DNA of 64,000 nucleotides from Onchocerca volvulus (GCA_000499405.2 HG738139.1:5232616-5296615), one strand, 5' to 3'; shown: positions 35,655 through 50,500, numbered from the stretch's first letter. The notes: generated by a model from the letters alone, not told the origin. Numbers and translations: made by a program.

Positions 35655-38600
35655 ATGTCGAAAAGCAGTGATCAGATTGTACTAGAAAGACGGCTTAAAC
35701 CGATATATGGTATGCTCGATTTGTAATATCAAAAGCGATATGATGAAATTTGAATTTTCCGGAATTATTTTCCAGATTCGAAAATTTTTATGGAAAAGAT
35801 TTATTTTGAATAAATCATATTTCATAGAATGGAGATTATTTTACCATTTTGTACACATAAAAATCGTACGATTCAGATGCAATTGATGCAGGCAGTAATA
35901 AAAAAGCAATGCAGGAAGCGGAGAAGGTCTTGAAGAAACATCCCACTACTCACTGTGCTAAGGTAGTGATTGTTTTATAGGTTGATTAAATGATTGATTA
36001 GTTGCAAGCATTCTCAACTAGTGCTTGTATTAGAAAAAAAAGCATACTGTAGGTCAAGAGTATAAATTTAGTGAAGTGGAATGTCAAATTAGGCTACAAA
36101 TCAAACTAACTATTCACCATATGTTGTTGATGATTGTTTCAGAAAAGAATTTAGGAATTTATAAAGTTTTGAAATGTCTACTTTTCATTTTACTTCTTTA
36201 CTCAAATAAACATTTTGCACAGGAAATTACTTGGAATTATTTTATGCATATACTGGTTTTCTCAAATATATTGAAGTTTTCTTGAGGTTTTGAAAGCATT
36301 GGCTTTGATTCGTGCTGATCGTGTAAGTGAAGCATGGCCATTGATCAATGAAGTTGAATCAGTGAGAGATGATTTCGATGAAAATACTCTCCAAGCTTTA
36401 TGTCACTGTTTTAAGGTTTTAGCTGAGCTTGTTTCTGTCACCATTATCATAAGCAACTTTTATCATTTTCTAATCGAAAATATGGTGAAATATTTTATTA
36501 TTAGTATTTCAGCTGCTTTCGCTTAAAAATACATGTTTATGGTTTTGGCTGCTTAATAAAGTCATATAAATACTGATGTTCTTCATATAATTTCAGGAAG
36601 CTTACGCACCTGAAAGAATATCTACACTGTATGAAAAAATCTGTGCTCGTTATCCCAAAAATGAACAATATTTGACTCATTTATTTATGAGTTATGTTCG
36701 TATACGAAATTACAAGCAGCAGCAGAAAACAGCTTTGGCACTTTATAAAGAATTTCAACGAAATCCATACTATTTCTGGAATGTTATGAGTATCGTCATG
36801 CAGGTCAATTCATTTTCTGAGCTTCATTATATTATTATTTAAAAAAACAGTTTCTTAATCACTGAATAGATATATATTGTGGTTTTCATTACCACTTTAC
36901 AATCCGTTTAATGAGTAAGATAAATTTAGATGGTTTCAATGAATATCAGGTTTAGCTGGGCAAATTTTCCAAATTAGATGTTGCATTAGTATATTCAAAT
37001 TAAATGTATTAGTATAGTCATCAGAATTTGAGCAAACTTTGGTTTAGAATTGAAACTTACATTTAACATTTGACGCCAATTTGAGCCAAAAATTATTCTT
37101 ACAAACTAATCTCTCTTATTTCGGAATTGATCATATTTCAGATAATTTCTTTTTCTAGTGATTTACAATTTTTATTTTTCTATGAAACTTCAAAGAATAT
37201 AAATTATTAAAAACTGCAGGCAATCACGGGGGATCAAAAACTGGCTCAATCAACACTGTATCCTTTAGCCGAAAAAATGGTTACAAAAATGATCGAATCC
37301 AATTTAATACAAGCTGAGGCTGGTTTGTATTACAGTGTTTTTGATTTGCGAATTTGTTTCCGTAAGAGTGATAGATTGAGATGGCATAATTTGGAGGAAG
37401 TATTGGAATTTGTTTGAGGTATTTGATAATTATTTTTTGAATTTGAAATCGTAAATAAATTTAGACGAAATTTTATTCTTTTAGATTTCAGAATATGATT
37501 TATATGTGCTTATCCTAGAAAATTCAAGGCAGTATGCGAAAGCTGCGCTTTTTCTTGAAGGTATATATATTTCTCTTAAATATATATTATAAACATATAT
37601 ATTTAAATACATATGTTTATTTGTCATATTTTCTCGAAATTCTTAATTTTGAGATTTTTATTGAAGATAAAATGAACTGTTCATTTGTTGGGCGTAAGGT
37701 ATCATCCTCAACAATTTTTGTATCAGTTCGCAGAGACATTTAATTATAATGTAAAAGTTAGTCCACTAAATTACTAATTTCTGAAATATTCTGTATTTTA
37801 GCAGATGGTTTGGCGCGTCGACATATAAAATATCCCGCGCAATTTTTGTTCTACAATATTTTGAGATTATATCAATTGGAAGGCGATCATGAAACTGTTA
37901 TCGAGCGCAGTATCAGTGAACTGAAGAATAAGTTAGTTTTTTTTTTTCTATTTCTCATGAAAAGCGCGCTTTTTGAAAATAATTTCCAATAACTCTCTCT
38001 ATAAATTTTTTTTTTATTATTGGAAATCGATATATTTAATTTGCAGTCCAGATGATTGGTCACTGTGGACGTTTTTGTTTGATTCAACATTTGCATTCAT
38101 AAAAAATGCTGAAGAAGAAGGAGCAAAAAAAAGGTGCAGGAGATGCTTATTTTACTCGAACCATATTTTCTAAAATTGAAACATTTGAATTTTGACGAAA
38201 TTCGAAAAGTATTAGGATTGGTAATTTTCTAATATTTCGTTCAACTTATTGATGTTAAAGTTAACTTTCAGATTGCTCGATAGAGTTGTCGAGCGAATTT
38301 TATCATTAATAACCGAACCGTTGAATAAAATATTGTTGCGTGGACCATATCTCGCACGTCTAACACTGATCAGAAAATTGTTGGAAAATGAAATTGTAGC
38401 AAGCAATCTATTAGATACGCTTAAACTTAGTGAGTTATTATTGCAGGAAAAGGTGTCAGACTTTCAGAAATAATTTAGTCTTCATTTCCAAAAATTTGAT
38501 TTTTTTAATAATTTTTATGAAATTATTGAATTATAATTGAAGATATTTCTGTGATTTCGAAAATTCTTTCAGCTATTTTTGTAGGAAAAACTTACAGGTG

Positions 38601-41600
38601 ATCCTCACGATTATGTCTTTGAATATATCCGTTTATTCCATGATAAACCATGCTGTTATATTGACTTGAAGCCCTTCCTTTTCCTTATAAGGGATGATCA
38701 AGTTGATAATTTCATGCAAAGGGTTTCGGATTTCATCGATATGCTAAGAAAAGAATATAATCAGGAGGAAGGAAAAGCAAGTTTTTTTTTTTTGGAAATT
38801 CGCTAGATTTGTTTTTGTCTTTTTTTATTTTATTCTATTTAGTTATACAGCAGTCATTTAAGAGTGAGATGTTATAGAAAGTGGATTCAGTTTTTAAAAT
38901 TAATCTCAGTGAAATTCAGAGTTTTTTGTTTTGTAGATCACAAACGTACATTGGGCTGATGTTGTGTATCAGCGTTTACGGCGAGGATTAGGACTTCATG
39001 AGAAGTTATCAGCAGTTGAAAAAAGACGAGCTGTCACTTATATGGTCAAAATGATTGATTACTGCTCGGACTCTGATCTTGCTGCAGCTGTATATGCTCA
39101 TCTTGCTGCAAATTTGCTGTGGGACCTGTATGTTGATAATGGTACACTTATTTTTACTTGAATTTAAATAAAAAAATTGTAACAATATTTTTACCAATCA
39201 AAGCTATCAAGTGAAATCGAAATATTTCAATTGTAAAAAGATTAGCTTGTTTTTAATAGTAATCTTTCATGAGCATTAGAATAAAGTTTTGAGACTACAT
39301 ATATAGCTAGCAACTTATCAGTTCTTAAAATATGTAAAGCAAAGGAATTTTGAAATTTAACTTTCAGAATTCAAATAGGAGTTGATTTTTACTATATCTA
39401 TGTATTTTAGTTTTTGGTCATTTGTATTTCCACTCAATGCTTGCCTTTTATTTTAAATACAAAATGAAGAAAAAAGTGTTGCGATATTTTTAATTTAAAA
39501 TTGAGTGCAATGAAATATAAATCAATATCTTATCTTAAATAAATATCACTTTATAACTCAACATCGTTTTATGTCAGTTTTCATTGGATTTAATTTCCAG
39601 TTTTTTAAACACTAGTACAAAATTTAGGAGACGCTGATGCATTATATGAGTTGATATTGCTGCTGGAATGGGTTGTAAAAAATCATCCATCAGATCCTGT
39701 CAGTGCTATTATTTTGTGTAAAGCTTATTCATCTATTGGTGTTACAACTCAAGTGCAAAGATTTATGCGCGCTTTGGATATAAAATATATTCAAAGAGAT
39801 ACTTTAGGTCAGTAAATCCATCTTATTTTCTGAAGTAAGGGATTCTTTTCGAATCTACTTCATATTTTTACACCTTACTATTATAGCCTTTTCCAAAAAT
39901 AAAAATCTAAATAAGGACAAAGAAAATATCATTACTAAAAACTCTTTTTAAATGCAAAAGGACTGAAATTATAATGAGCACCTGATTTTATTAAAGTAGT
40001 ATTTCAGGTTATTTTGTTTATGGTCTGCTGGAACAATATGGTAGATTTAGTAGTGCTATCATTCATTATACGGAACTTGCTGCTTTCTTCGATCAAACAG
40101 AAAGAGAGGTTTTGTTTTCAAATTTTTTCTTATGCTTTACACAACTCTTCAATTTCTTTCATGTTAGGAACCGCTGATTATTTCCTAAACAAATGAGAAT
40201 TGACACTAGTACTCATGGGGAAGATTTAGAAGCACAAATTTCAATCTGCAGTTATGCCATTGATGAAAAAAAAAAAACCAAAAAAGTAGAAAAAAATTAA
40301 CTAAAAAGTTAAATAAATTGCATCAAGATCTCAAGGGGTTATTGATTGTGCTATTGTCGATCTTATCTTGTTTTCTAATAAGCTGGCTTTTAAATCTGAT
40401 TACTCTGTCTTTGGTGAATTTTACTTACGAATATGACTGAGGATTTTAGTTTTGTTTTTATAGAGCTTTTCTTTTCAACACTTTTTTTTTGATTAAAGGT
40501 ATCTGAATGTCTAACTACTGCATATAAAAATGGCAGTTTTCTACAAATTCCACGATTAGTTGAATTCCTCAATAGAATCAACAAATCATTCACCGCTGTC
40601 GGTGTTGATATACAGACTCGAGCGTTGAGTGCATGTTTTGCGCTTGATAAAATTCAACTTATTGTTGATACTATGTACGGAGATGAAGAACTGATTGGTT
40701 AGTTTATTCTGTCAATAATTTTAGTAATTTAGCACTTGTTTTGTAGGTTTTTATCATCCTTTTCAGTATTCCTTTTGCAAATCAAAAAAAAAAAGAATGC
40801 TGAGAACAGAGATACTATGACTTGAAGCTTACTGTTTGAGTCCTTTCTTTAGAGCAATCATGAGTGTAGGTTAGGTTGTTTAGGTTGTTCTTGGCCAGTC
40901 CTTTTTATATGTGAGTTTTGTGTTTATTGATAATTGAGTGTCTAATTGGGCAGTATAAAAAAGACGAAAAAAAGATGTTTTTGAAAAGTAAAGACGCAAT
41001 ACTGAACACAACTATTATTCGATAATAACGAAATAAATAACTCTTTCTTTAATCAGCCATAATATTATAGCAGTTATTGAAAAAAGATTGTTGAAATGTT
41101 TCAGATTTTCTTGGACTTGTGGATAATCGGGATTTTGGTATAATACCATCTTTAAATGCTAACAAAGAGGAGCAGAAACTTAACGAAATGAAAAAGCGCA
41201 CCTACCATGAGCAGGTCAAATCTTTATTTTTTAAAACTTTGTTAAATTTCACAAAATTTTATTAAAGTTATAGTACATAAATTTCAGTAATTCACAATAA
41301 ATATAAATTGTTTTCCAGTGTGACGCAATGAAATTAAGCCATTTGCTAATGAAATCAATAGCAGCTATAGGTCATTCCAAATGTACTTTGAGGAATTTGT
41401 CTATTTTTCTGGATGAGCTTAAAAAGCATGTCGAGTATTGCAGGCAAACATATACGGATAATGAGACTTTGGTAAGATTGTTCGAAAATTTTTCGATTAA
41501 TTCAGTTTCTTTGTGACTTCTAGTAGAAAATTTCATAATGCTCTGTACATTTTTTACAGCATTTCCACTCTCTAAAGATCTTATTGTTATTCCTCATTTT

Positions 41601-43669
41601 TTTTCTTACAAATTCTTAATTGAATTATGCAAGCTTTGCAATGTTAGAAGATAATATTAATTTTTCATATATATATATTATTCTTTTGCTTAATTAACTT
41701 GAAAAATGATTTCAGCCTAATCTGTTGCAGTCTCCTCCATCTTTACATTTAAGAGAATTAATAAATACTCCAAAAATGGATTTATTGATGCTTTTATTAA
41801 AATCAGCCTCTAGTGTAGTGGAGTGTTCGGAAAACATCATCTCATCTAATGTAAGTTAATGGTTTAAGAAAGTGTATGGGTTAGTTAAATATTTTTAAGT
41901 TTTTCTCTTCATGAATTTAAAATAAATGTTCATGATTTTTCAGAATGAATAAAAAATAGTAGTACTATAGTGAATTAAATAAAAATTAGAACTTATGAAG
42001 GTAATAAAACCTTGCTGACAAAGTTAAGCACAAAATTAGATTTGTCCGCCGTATGAAAAGATATGCGACAAAAATGATCGACTATAATTTATGGTAATTG
42101 GTGCTTTTCGATACGAAAAATAATTGCAAATGAAAGTGTATTATTGCATTGGAATTAGGTTTATTAGTGCATTTTTCATTAAACCATAGTTTCTTTGCCA
42201 AATTTGCTATTATTTTAATTTATGAGTGAGAATTAACTATATTTTTTTAAGATTATTGAGCAAGTTCATGAGGAAAAATTGCTTCACTGTTTGCCGGATG
42301 TTACAGAAATTGAACGTTTAATTATTGGTAAGTTGTGCTATTTGGATTTCATTTTTCTGCATGGAAATTGATTTAAATAATATGTTGATTTGGCTTAGTT
42401 GCAATATTGTTATTCTTCATGTTATGCATGGATCAAGGCTCAGAAATTTTTCTTTCTAGTTGTCAAGAGTAAGAAAAATAAAATCCAAAAGTTTTAAGAC
42501 TTGAAATTAGCTGTGCATAATGTGAACTTTGCTGTTTCGTTCAGACATTACAATAAATCGCGAATATGTTCTCCTTTTGCAATAGAAAATCAACGCTAAC
42601 TGAAAAAACTCAAAATTTTGCAATTTGGATTTCTAATAATGCAGAAAAATTTCTCTATTATCAAAATTCATAATCAGAATTGATCTCTTTTTTTTTTTTT
42701 TTTTTCAGCCGTTGTTGCTTCAAATGTTGCTACGGGTGCGCTTTGTTTCCACTTAACATTACGGCACTGCAGCATGGTGCTACAAGTTCTTTCATTTGCG
42801 CAGCTAATTGTTAAATTACTAGAAATGGTTGTGGATAATATTTTTGCATTCTCATTTAGTCTGGGAGTTAGGAAGGGTAATTTCTCGAAGGTAAGTTCTG
42901 TTACAAATTTCATGGAAATTTTCAAAACTAGTAGAAACTGAATTCATTTGACAAATTATATGATAGTTATTTTAGTACAAGTTGGCATAAGCCTTCGTTT
43001 TCGGATTCAAGTAAATTTGGTTGTGTCTATAATAGTAAGAAAAACTTTTTATTTTTGAAGGATTGATATTATTTTTTTGACATACTCAAAATAATATGGT
43101 ATTGCTTCCTATTTTTTTCTGTACCTAACTTGGTTGTATTGTTCTAGAATCAAAGGAAAAATGTTGTACTGAATAGATTATATGCAGTGCGCACAATGAT
43201 TATTAAAGGTGTCACATCGATAAATACTCATTTATCAGATGTTTATGAATTGCTCAAAAGTGATGATCTCATTCCTGAAATTAGTAACGATTACGATGAA
43301 GTAAGTACATTTCAAGAATTTTTATTTTGATATATGTTATATATTCTTTGCAGCTACTCTAGAAAATCATTTAGATGTTCGTTTAATTTTGTTTTCATAA
43401 ATTACACCTTATTATATTCTGCTTCTTTGAATTAAATTTCAGTAAGACTTGTTCAGATAACGGCATCGTAAAAGTAAGATAAAATTGAAGCCAAGTTCAT
43501 TTTTATCTAATTGTTTTATTGTTCGTAATATTTATACTTTTAGGCAGTATATATTATATTGCTCAAAGAGCAAGCCCAAGTTGACTCATCCATTATTGCC
43601 TCTTACGCGGATTCCATTACGGATATGCAAAAAACCATAAAACATATGTTAAATCAATTGCAAGCTTAG
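35655..43669 (+). CDS. NAA25: NatB auxiliary subunit NAA25 (MDM20-like)
   Basis: Family knowledge: NAA25 anchors the catalytic NAA20 to the ribosome in NatB, which acetylates N termini starting Met-Asp/Glu/Asn/Gln. Exons: 35655-35709, 35877-35962, 36287-36415, 36597-36803, 37220-37322, 37492-37560, 37805-37931, 38047-38133, 38272-38452, 38585-38776, 38937-39141, 39628-39807, 40008-40108, 40499-40697, 41105-41214, 41319-41471, 41716-41850, 42252-42327, 42709-42890, 43148-43300, 43544-43669. They sum to 951 residues, close to the human 972. Matches include ERRLKPIYDAID at the N terminus, HCAKVLKALALIRADR, NPYYFWNVMSIVMQ, IQAEAEYDLYVLILE, NPDDWSLWTFLFDS, LRGPYLARLTLIRKL, DKPCCYIDLKPFL and QRDTLGYFVYGLLEQYGRF. 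The helical-pair (TPR-like) pattern fits the family. Oddity: intron 10 must use a GC donor. AATAAA lies at 43704, about 35 bases after the stop. Confidence 0.93.
38777..38936 (+). other. GC-AG intron in NAA25
   Basis: The exon ends GGAAAA and the intron begins GCAAGT, the exact strong consensus for GC donors. It closes TTTTGTAG at 38936. This gives phase 0 and joins EEGK to ITNVHWAD. The GT at 38780 would put a stop soon after the junction. Confidence 0.8.
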
Positions 43670-44551
43670 TGTTTTGGAAAATTATTTTTCTCACACTTTT
43701 ATTAATAAATATCATACTGTCTTGACGTTTTTTCTTATTTTGCGTCTTTTAGCAATGATGAATTTGTATTTTATCTTCTCATATATAGTAGCTCACTTCA
43801 TTTTAATGAGGAAAATTCATTTTAATGACTTCAATTGTTCACCTCAAGATGTGATAATTTATTTTCAAAATGAGGGGCAAATCCTAATCTTTTTTTCTCA
43901 CTTCAGTTCCGTTCATTTAAAAATAAGTCGAAAATGGAGAGTTCATTTCATGACGTCTGTCAAAAATCATCTTTTAGTAATAACTCACATAAATGATTAT
44001 TATTAATAACAGGAAAACATTGAAAATAATTCTAATAAGAAACTCCATCTTATCACCTAATCTCAGCATTATGGTTCGTGTATCCGATGATCTACATGTA
44101 AATAGCAGTCCTTCGATCATATGACATTTTTGAGTTCTATGTTGCGAGTTTACATATCTTACCCCACAGGTACCGCATTATAGATGTATGAGGTTCTCTT
44201 TATTTTACATTGTATCTTCTTTTTGCCTTCAGAAAAATCCGAAAACTTGCAAAGATAAATGATACGGCTCTGAAGTTAATGAGAATGAAAACTCTGGAAA
44301 TGTCCAGGTCCAGTAAGTTTAAAGAATATGTGAAATCAGTTTGGTATATGAAATATAAAGTATAAACAGTAAATTCAACTCGCGTAAAGTGAAAATCTTC
44401 AGAATCAAAAATACTATCTCCAGAATGAACGGGGTTAAAGACTACTTTTGAATCTTCTATTTTTCGCTATGTATAACATTTTTGAGGACAAATTTATCAG
44501 AAATAAATACACAGGAACAAATGCATGTACAAGAGGCATGAACAAACATCA
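43670..44551. other. Convergent 3' intergenic region of NAA25 and SPT4
   Basis: This holds the NAA25 polyadenylation signal at 43704 and the 3' flank of SPT4. A 110-codon plus-strand open frame at 43674-44006 begins five bases after the NAA25 stop. It is Phe/Leu/Ile-rich with no family resemblance, and is most likely UTR. Confidence 0.6.
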
Positions 44552-45588
44552 TTAACTATTTTGAGTCATATCACGCATGTTAGGTTTGTAACGAATATTT
44601 TGCGCCTTTAATTCTTGAACTATATGAGATGGTAAAGTACCGGACACCGAAATTGCGTAAATTCCTTTCACCTGAAGGAATAGTTTTGTGATCTCAAGAA
44701 TTTTGGGAAAAGATAAAGCAATTAATGAATACGAACATCAAAAATTTTTTAGTAATAGTAACTAACCTTGCGATTGATCTTTTGCCACTTGCATACCCAG
44801 GATTCGTCTGGCACCGTCGCAGCTATCATTCCATCAAAATTTGAACTGCAATTGATGTTCTGTTAGATTTGAAAAATTGTCAACGAAAAAAATTCAGTTT
44901 TTAGGAAATTGACTATATATGTTTGGGGAGGTAATTCAGTTTGTATGGCTTTTGTCTAGTAACTCGGGGTGTCCTGAATTTATTCTCCTAATTATAGTCT
45001 TAAATATCAACTTAATTCAGAATTTTATCTGTATGAATATGAATGACTAACGTAATATTGAAGGTAACGTAAAAAGTATTTCGCGAGGTTTGTGAAACCA
45101 CTGACTTATCAGAATCATCAGCCAATACTCTACAGGATTTAGCTTTATTGCTTTAGTCCGATTTTATCTAATTTTGACCTAGAAATTCTTGAATCTGCTT
45201 TATGAATTTGGTACTCGGTTTTTGGATTTAATAGTGTTTCAATAGTGATGTACGCGAACAGACTTTCACTTACCTCGCTTTCTAACCAAATGGAACTATG
45301 TGAAGGTGACATATATACTGCGTTAAATAATATGTGACAGAACAAGTGTACGATGAGAACAAATGCAGGACAATATTTCTAGATCACTTAAAATTAGAAA
45401 ATTTTAATTAATAACTGAATGATCAACCTAGTGCATTCGCTAACTTTCTCTTCATCACCTTTCATTCCCAAATACCTTTCACAATTATCACAACCATCCA
45501 ATTCAAACTGTTCAACGCTTTTTATCATTGAACATAATAAGCAAGCTCGCAAATTACGCAAATCACGAGGTATGCTTTCCACAGACAT
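44552..45588 (-). CDS. SUPT4H1: Transcription elongation factor SPT4
   Basis: Family knowledge: SPT4 forms the DSIF complex with SPT5, binds RNA polymerase II, and controls pausing and processivity. Minus-strand exons: 45588-45428, 44845-44767, 44671-44552; 119 residues, essentially the full family length (117 in human). The zinc-binding residues are visible as C16-x2-C19 and C33-x2-C36 within [11 protein letters not shown] and [14 protein letters not shown]. The NGN-interacting part has [18 protein letters not shown] and [12 protein letters not shown]. The start is well supported: TTTTTCAG lies one base before the ATG, the classic leader acceptor context. It lies downstream of SRRT on the same strand, with 1.17 kb between the SRRT stop and this ATG. 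Confidence 0.95.
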
Positions 45589-45589
45589 T

Positions 45590-45591
45590 CT
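45590..45591 (-). promoter_or_regulatory. Trans-splice acceptor of SPT4
   Basis: On the minus strand CATTTTTCAG is followed by A and then ATG, so the leader would join one base before the start codon. This is the best spliced-leader acceptor in the window. Confidence 0.65.
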
Positions 45592-46761
45592 GAAAAATGG
45601 AATCTGTCAAGCGAAATACAGTATTCATCCAAAAATTCAACTCCCTTACTAGCTGCAATTAATTAAGCATCATTATCATCATTTACAAATCAACTTGTTC
45701 AGCTACGAGTTTTAATGTTTAGAATTGCCGCATTTTTCAAGGAATTTTCCTTATCGTTTCGTGTTGCAATTAAAAAGGATACAAATTTTCACCATCCTTT
45801 GAGAGACTTATTTATATAGCTTCATAAAAATAATAGGAGATAAATACTTATTGAATAGAACAATAAACATATTGTGATGCAAAAAATATGAGCAGACTTC
45901 TGTTTTTGCTTTATATAGACTGAAGAAATATTTAAAAAAAAAAAAACGGTTATCAGCGACTTTATGGAAACAGATCAACAAGAAAAGACACTTTCTTTCA
46001 GTATAAACGTTTCTCTCAACATAAATATAAAATTCAAGTAAAAATTTGCAGCAATAATTATAAAAATTGTCGCTTACGCAACGAATGCAAACAAAAAAGG
46101 AGATGCATAGTATAATGTTATTAATTCTGCTATGTCAGCAAAATAAATGCGGAAATTATTCTTCATTCCAAATGCTTTAATTTATTTTGCCAGCGATGAA
46201 ATTTTAGTTAAATACATTCGTGACTTTTAATTGATGTTTGTCTAAGAAGAATTTATGCAATCATTTAAAAGCAAAATGACTGTGTAAATTTTTTTAAAAT
46301 TCTTTTTATATAGCAAAAATTTTTTAAATATTCTTTTTGTATCTAATATTTAAAATATCTAATACTAAACAAGTCAAAAATGTTCATTACTTTCGAGTAA
46401 TCGGAACAGAACATATGATCATTTCGATCCAGAAAAAAACAATAGATGAATGATCATAGTTCTGCGAAAAAATTTGATCAAATCAGCAAAAGCCAAATCA
46501 TTGTGTCAGATGTGCAATAATTTGTCAATAATATCAGGAAGAAAACACAAAAAATTTCAAGAAATCTCTGCAGTAAAGATGGAAAGTCTCTAACTAAATC
46601 GATTAATGGGAAAACAAGTCTATCAAACTATAACTGATCAAATGTAATACTTGATGGGTAATAATATAATAAAATTTCCATCCATCATTTCCAGAGTATT
46701 CAAAATAAATCAAAATGAAAACAACATTAAGTTTATATCTGAAATAATTCTAGCTTAAAGT
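45592..46761. other. Intergenic region between SRRT and SPT4
   Basis: AT-rich, 1.17 kb, with no open frame or RNA gene that can be supported. It would hold the SRRT 3' UTR and either the SPT4 promoter or an intercistronic spacer. Confidence 0.55.
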
Positions 46762-47524
46762 TCAGAAAATATCTTCCGGTGCATCGAGGTCTTTGTATGT
46801 GACTGGTTCACGTGGGTCACGGCGTCCACTTCCTGATGATTCCCAGTATCGAGATGTTCCTCCACGATCGTAGCTTCGGCCGCCATATGAGGTAGCATAT
46901 CGTCCACCACTACTACCACCTGTATTACGCTCATAACCACCACGACGATCACGATCACTGTAGGATGAAGTACCACCGCCGCCACTCGCCCGACTTCGAT
47001 CACCATCATAGTCTGAAAATCAGACAGAATAAGAATTAAAAATTTATACTACTTGAATTACATTTATGCCTCAAGAGATTTAAAATTTGCAAAAATTTTA
47101 AGTTTTTGTAAACTTTTTTATATTTTCAAAAAATTACCACGTTCACGTTCGCGCCGTTCTTCTCGCGGCGGCGCTACTTGCGGACTCGCTTGAGCAGGTT
47201 TCACCTCCAAATTTTGCGGTCGTTTCGTGTCCGCCAAATAATTGTTAAAATAAACTACCTGCAAAGAAACTATTCATACAATATAAGTTTTGATACTCAA
47301 TGAGTACAAGTACACATAGCCACTGTTCATCAATATTAAAAGAATCGAGTATCGAATAGTAAAAAAGATTAAATATCTAAAGATACAAGATTATTATTTT
47401 TATCTATTATTTATTATTTACTATTTACTATTTATTATTTATTTATTATTTACTTATTATTTACTTATTATTTACTTATTATTTATTTATTATTTATTTA
47501 TTTATTATTTATTTATTATTTATT

Positions 47525-47578
<54 letters not shown>

Positions 47579-50500
47579 TATTATTTATTATTTATTATTT
47601 ATTATTTATTATTTATTGTTCATTAATTGTTATTTATTATATTATTTATTGCCATTATTATTATTTGTTATTTATTATTTATTATTATTATTGCTATTAT
47701 TATTATTATTACAAATTATTATTTGATGCATGCGAAAATTGACAGAAATATTATTCACAGAATTAATCGAAAGCAATTAAAATGAACCTCCTGTCGAACT
47801 TGATCCAATTTCTCTCCATGTTTAGTCGTAAGATGTTTTCGTATGAATTCAGGTCCTTTAAATTTTTTCCCCGACAGTGGACATAACCATTTATCTTTGG
47901 CTAATTCAACACAATTTGCTGTGATAAATGACTCCACTTCTCTTTAAAATAGATTTTTCAAAAATTTCGGAAAGTATTTTAACTTTTAAAAATTAAATCA
48001 TTGGAAAAATCAAATTGTTTGATAAAATATAATGACTAAATTTTCCTGGATAATGAAATTGCTTTTTTTAGAGTCATATCCATTGCTGCTGTATAGTTGA
48101 AAATCTGAAATTTTTGAAAAAAAAAAAGAAAAAAAAACATGAAATTCCTCACTTTTCGATATCTTTTCTACCCAAACTGTTCAATTCCGATTCATTTAAT
48201 GAAGTTTCATTCATCAGTGCTGTTTCTATTCGATTATTGAATCCGGCAATGAAATCAGTAACGAATTTTTGCGCAACCAACGTTCTGCCGCTGTCATCAG
48301 TCCCCCACTGTGATGCAGATGGTGATGCCCCACGCACATGCATCATTCCGCATCTGAAAATCATGAATATCAATAATATTAGACAAATTAATAAGATTAT
48401 TCTCTATGCCAATTACTCAAAGAATTAGACAACAATAATTCAGTTAATTCCTTGAAAGATTTCTTTTTTGCTATTTAAAATTTCGAAAGCAAGCAAATCC
48501 AAACCGAAAAATAATCCACCTAAATTTGCTAAACTTCATCCAATATGTATAGTATTGATCTCTTCAAGCATGAACAAAGATCAGCAAACCTGTTTGGCAT
48601 TACATCTTCATTAGGATATTCGCCATGATTATAGAAATCAATAGAATGTACAATGCGGAGATAAATTATGATTCGATCAAGTCTAGCAATCAACATATCA
48701 TCGCGTTGAAATGGAACTTTCTGGTCCTCTTCAATGATACCTTCTAAAATTAAGTAATTCTCTTCTTTGCCGTTACTTTTGATTTCCATCGAAAATTGCT
48801 GCTAGCTACATAGTTCATGTTAATAAAAGGAAAATTATTTTCTCATGAAATGTTTCCTCTTGTACTTCACAAATACACACACTGCCTATCCATTTATCTA
48901 ATTAAATAGCGGAGTTAAAATTTGAAATGATCGCATGTGAATGAATATTCGCAAAGACCTCATTACATGGTCTTCAAAATATTTTGCTAACGAGCTTCAA
49001 TAATATTCTTTTCTATATTCCAGATAAACGAAATACCATTTGAAATGCCCAGTAATTCTTCCTCCTCGGCATTCGCTTCTTCAATGAGAAAATCGGTAAG
49101 ATTCTTTAACAGTGGATTTTGACTCTGTGCTACAATATCCAATTCAAAGCTGCTTTGGCGTTCTTCTTGATTTTCCGATTGATACAGACCATTCTAAAAA
49201 ATAAAAATCTAAGATTAGAGAACAATTCCAATCGCATTTCACTGAGTCAATTTCTCATATGAAGATCTTCATGAAAACATTGTTAAAAAAAAAAAAAATC
49301 ACCTTTTTGTCATATAAAGCAGTAAGCTTTGCTGCTTGCCGCAAATCATTCTGAGCGACTTGTTTATGTCCCGTTATACCATTTACGGACCGCACACGAC
49401 GGGCTATATCTCGATTTATTACTGCACCCAGATCGCACTCCTTTATCTATAAATGAAATACTCAAGTATCATAAAGAGCAATTTTCTATACATTTTCCTG
49501 AATCTTAAAAAATCATACGAGTGGAAAAATGGATTCTAACTTCTCTCAGGATCATTTAAAGCAAAAAGAATATTTGGGCTTCGAATAAGCAAAATCACTA
49601 ATGAGGATCATTTCTCTTCCCAACAAATTCAAATTGGAAAAAACAACAGAAAATTACTCACACGAACGCTATTCAAATTCCAGCAAATTTCTTTGATATT
49701 AACATCTCGTCGGAATGTTACCCAACCACGTCGATAAAATTTCCGATCCGGTACTGGTTCAGCAAGACCAACTCGTAAAAATCCAGGAAATCGTTTACAT
49801 GCCTATAAATGTTAATTAACGCTAAAATTTTATGATTCTCTAAGAATCCCAATTATGCCACGAACACTCCAAAAATTTTATCACAAACTGAGAAAAAAAT
49901 TTTATCACAAAACCGTTTCAATTTCTTCCATGGTAATATTCGGTGCAACATTGCGAAGGAAAATGCTTGAAGTTTTATGCAACAACATTTTTTTCTTTTG
50001 CCGACCCATCTCTTCCTCGTTTTTTATGCTTTCTTCATTTCCAGCTGGAATTCACTACGAATATAGAACATTTTTCTTGAAAATAGATGAACAATAATTC
50101 AGGAATATCCTCCCAAAGAAAGAGGAAAATATCGACTCGATTCTTTGCGATATCAGTGATTGAAAAAGCTGAATAAATTATAAAATTAAACTAAATGAAG
50201 TCCAACTAAACCGACCAAACAGCAATTTTTCTTTTACCAATAAAATTAAGATATGATAAAACATAAAATAAATACCGTTCTTGCATTGCTTTTCCTTTTC
50301 ATCATCAGAATCGCTAATAGCGCCATCATCATTCGGATTTTCTCCACTTTTTTCTTGTTTCGATTTGTTCTCTTCTCCATTAGTTTCAGTAATTTTTTTC
50401 TTCGTTTCACTGAAAAAAAAAAAAAAAAAAAAAAAACCAAAAGCATAAAAAATTTTGCAGTAAACGCTTAAGCTAAAATTTAAGCAAGAAAAATGTGTGT

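Noticed and set aside
43674..44006. 110-codon open frame just after the NAA25 stop
   Set aside because: It is Phe/Leu-rich A/T sequence covering the NAA25 polyadenylation signal, with no family or splice support.
46755..47009. Val/His-rich 84-codon minus-strand frame
   Set aside because: It is an out-of-frame reading of the Gly/Arg/Tyr-rich last exon of SRRT.
47395..47712. Possible CRISPR-like or satellite array
   Set aside because: It is a simple TTA/TTTA microsatellite without spacers.
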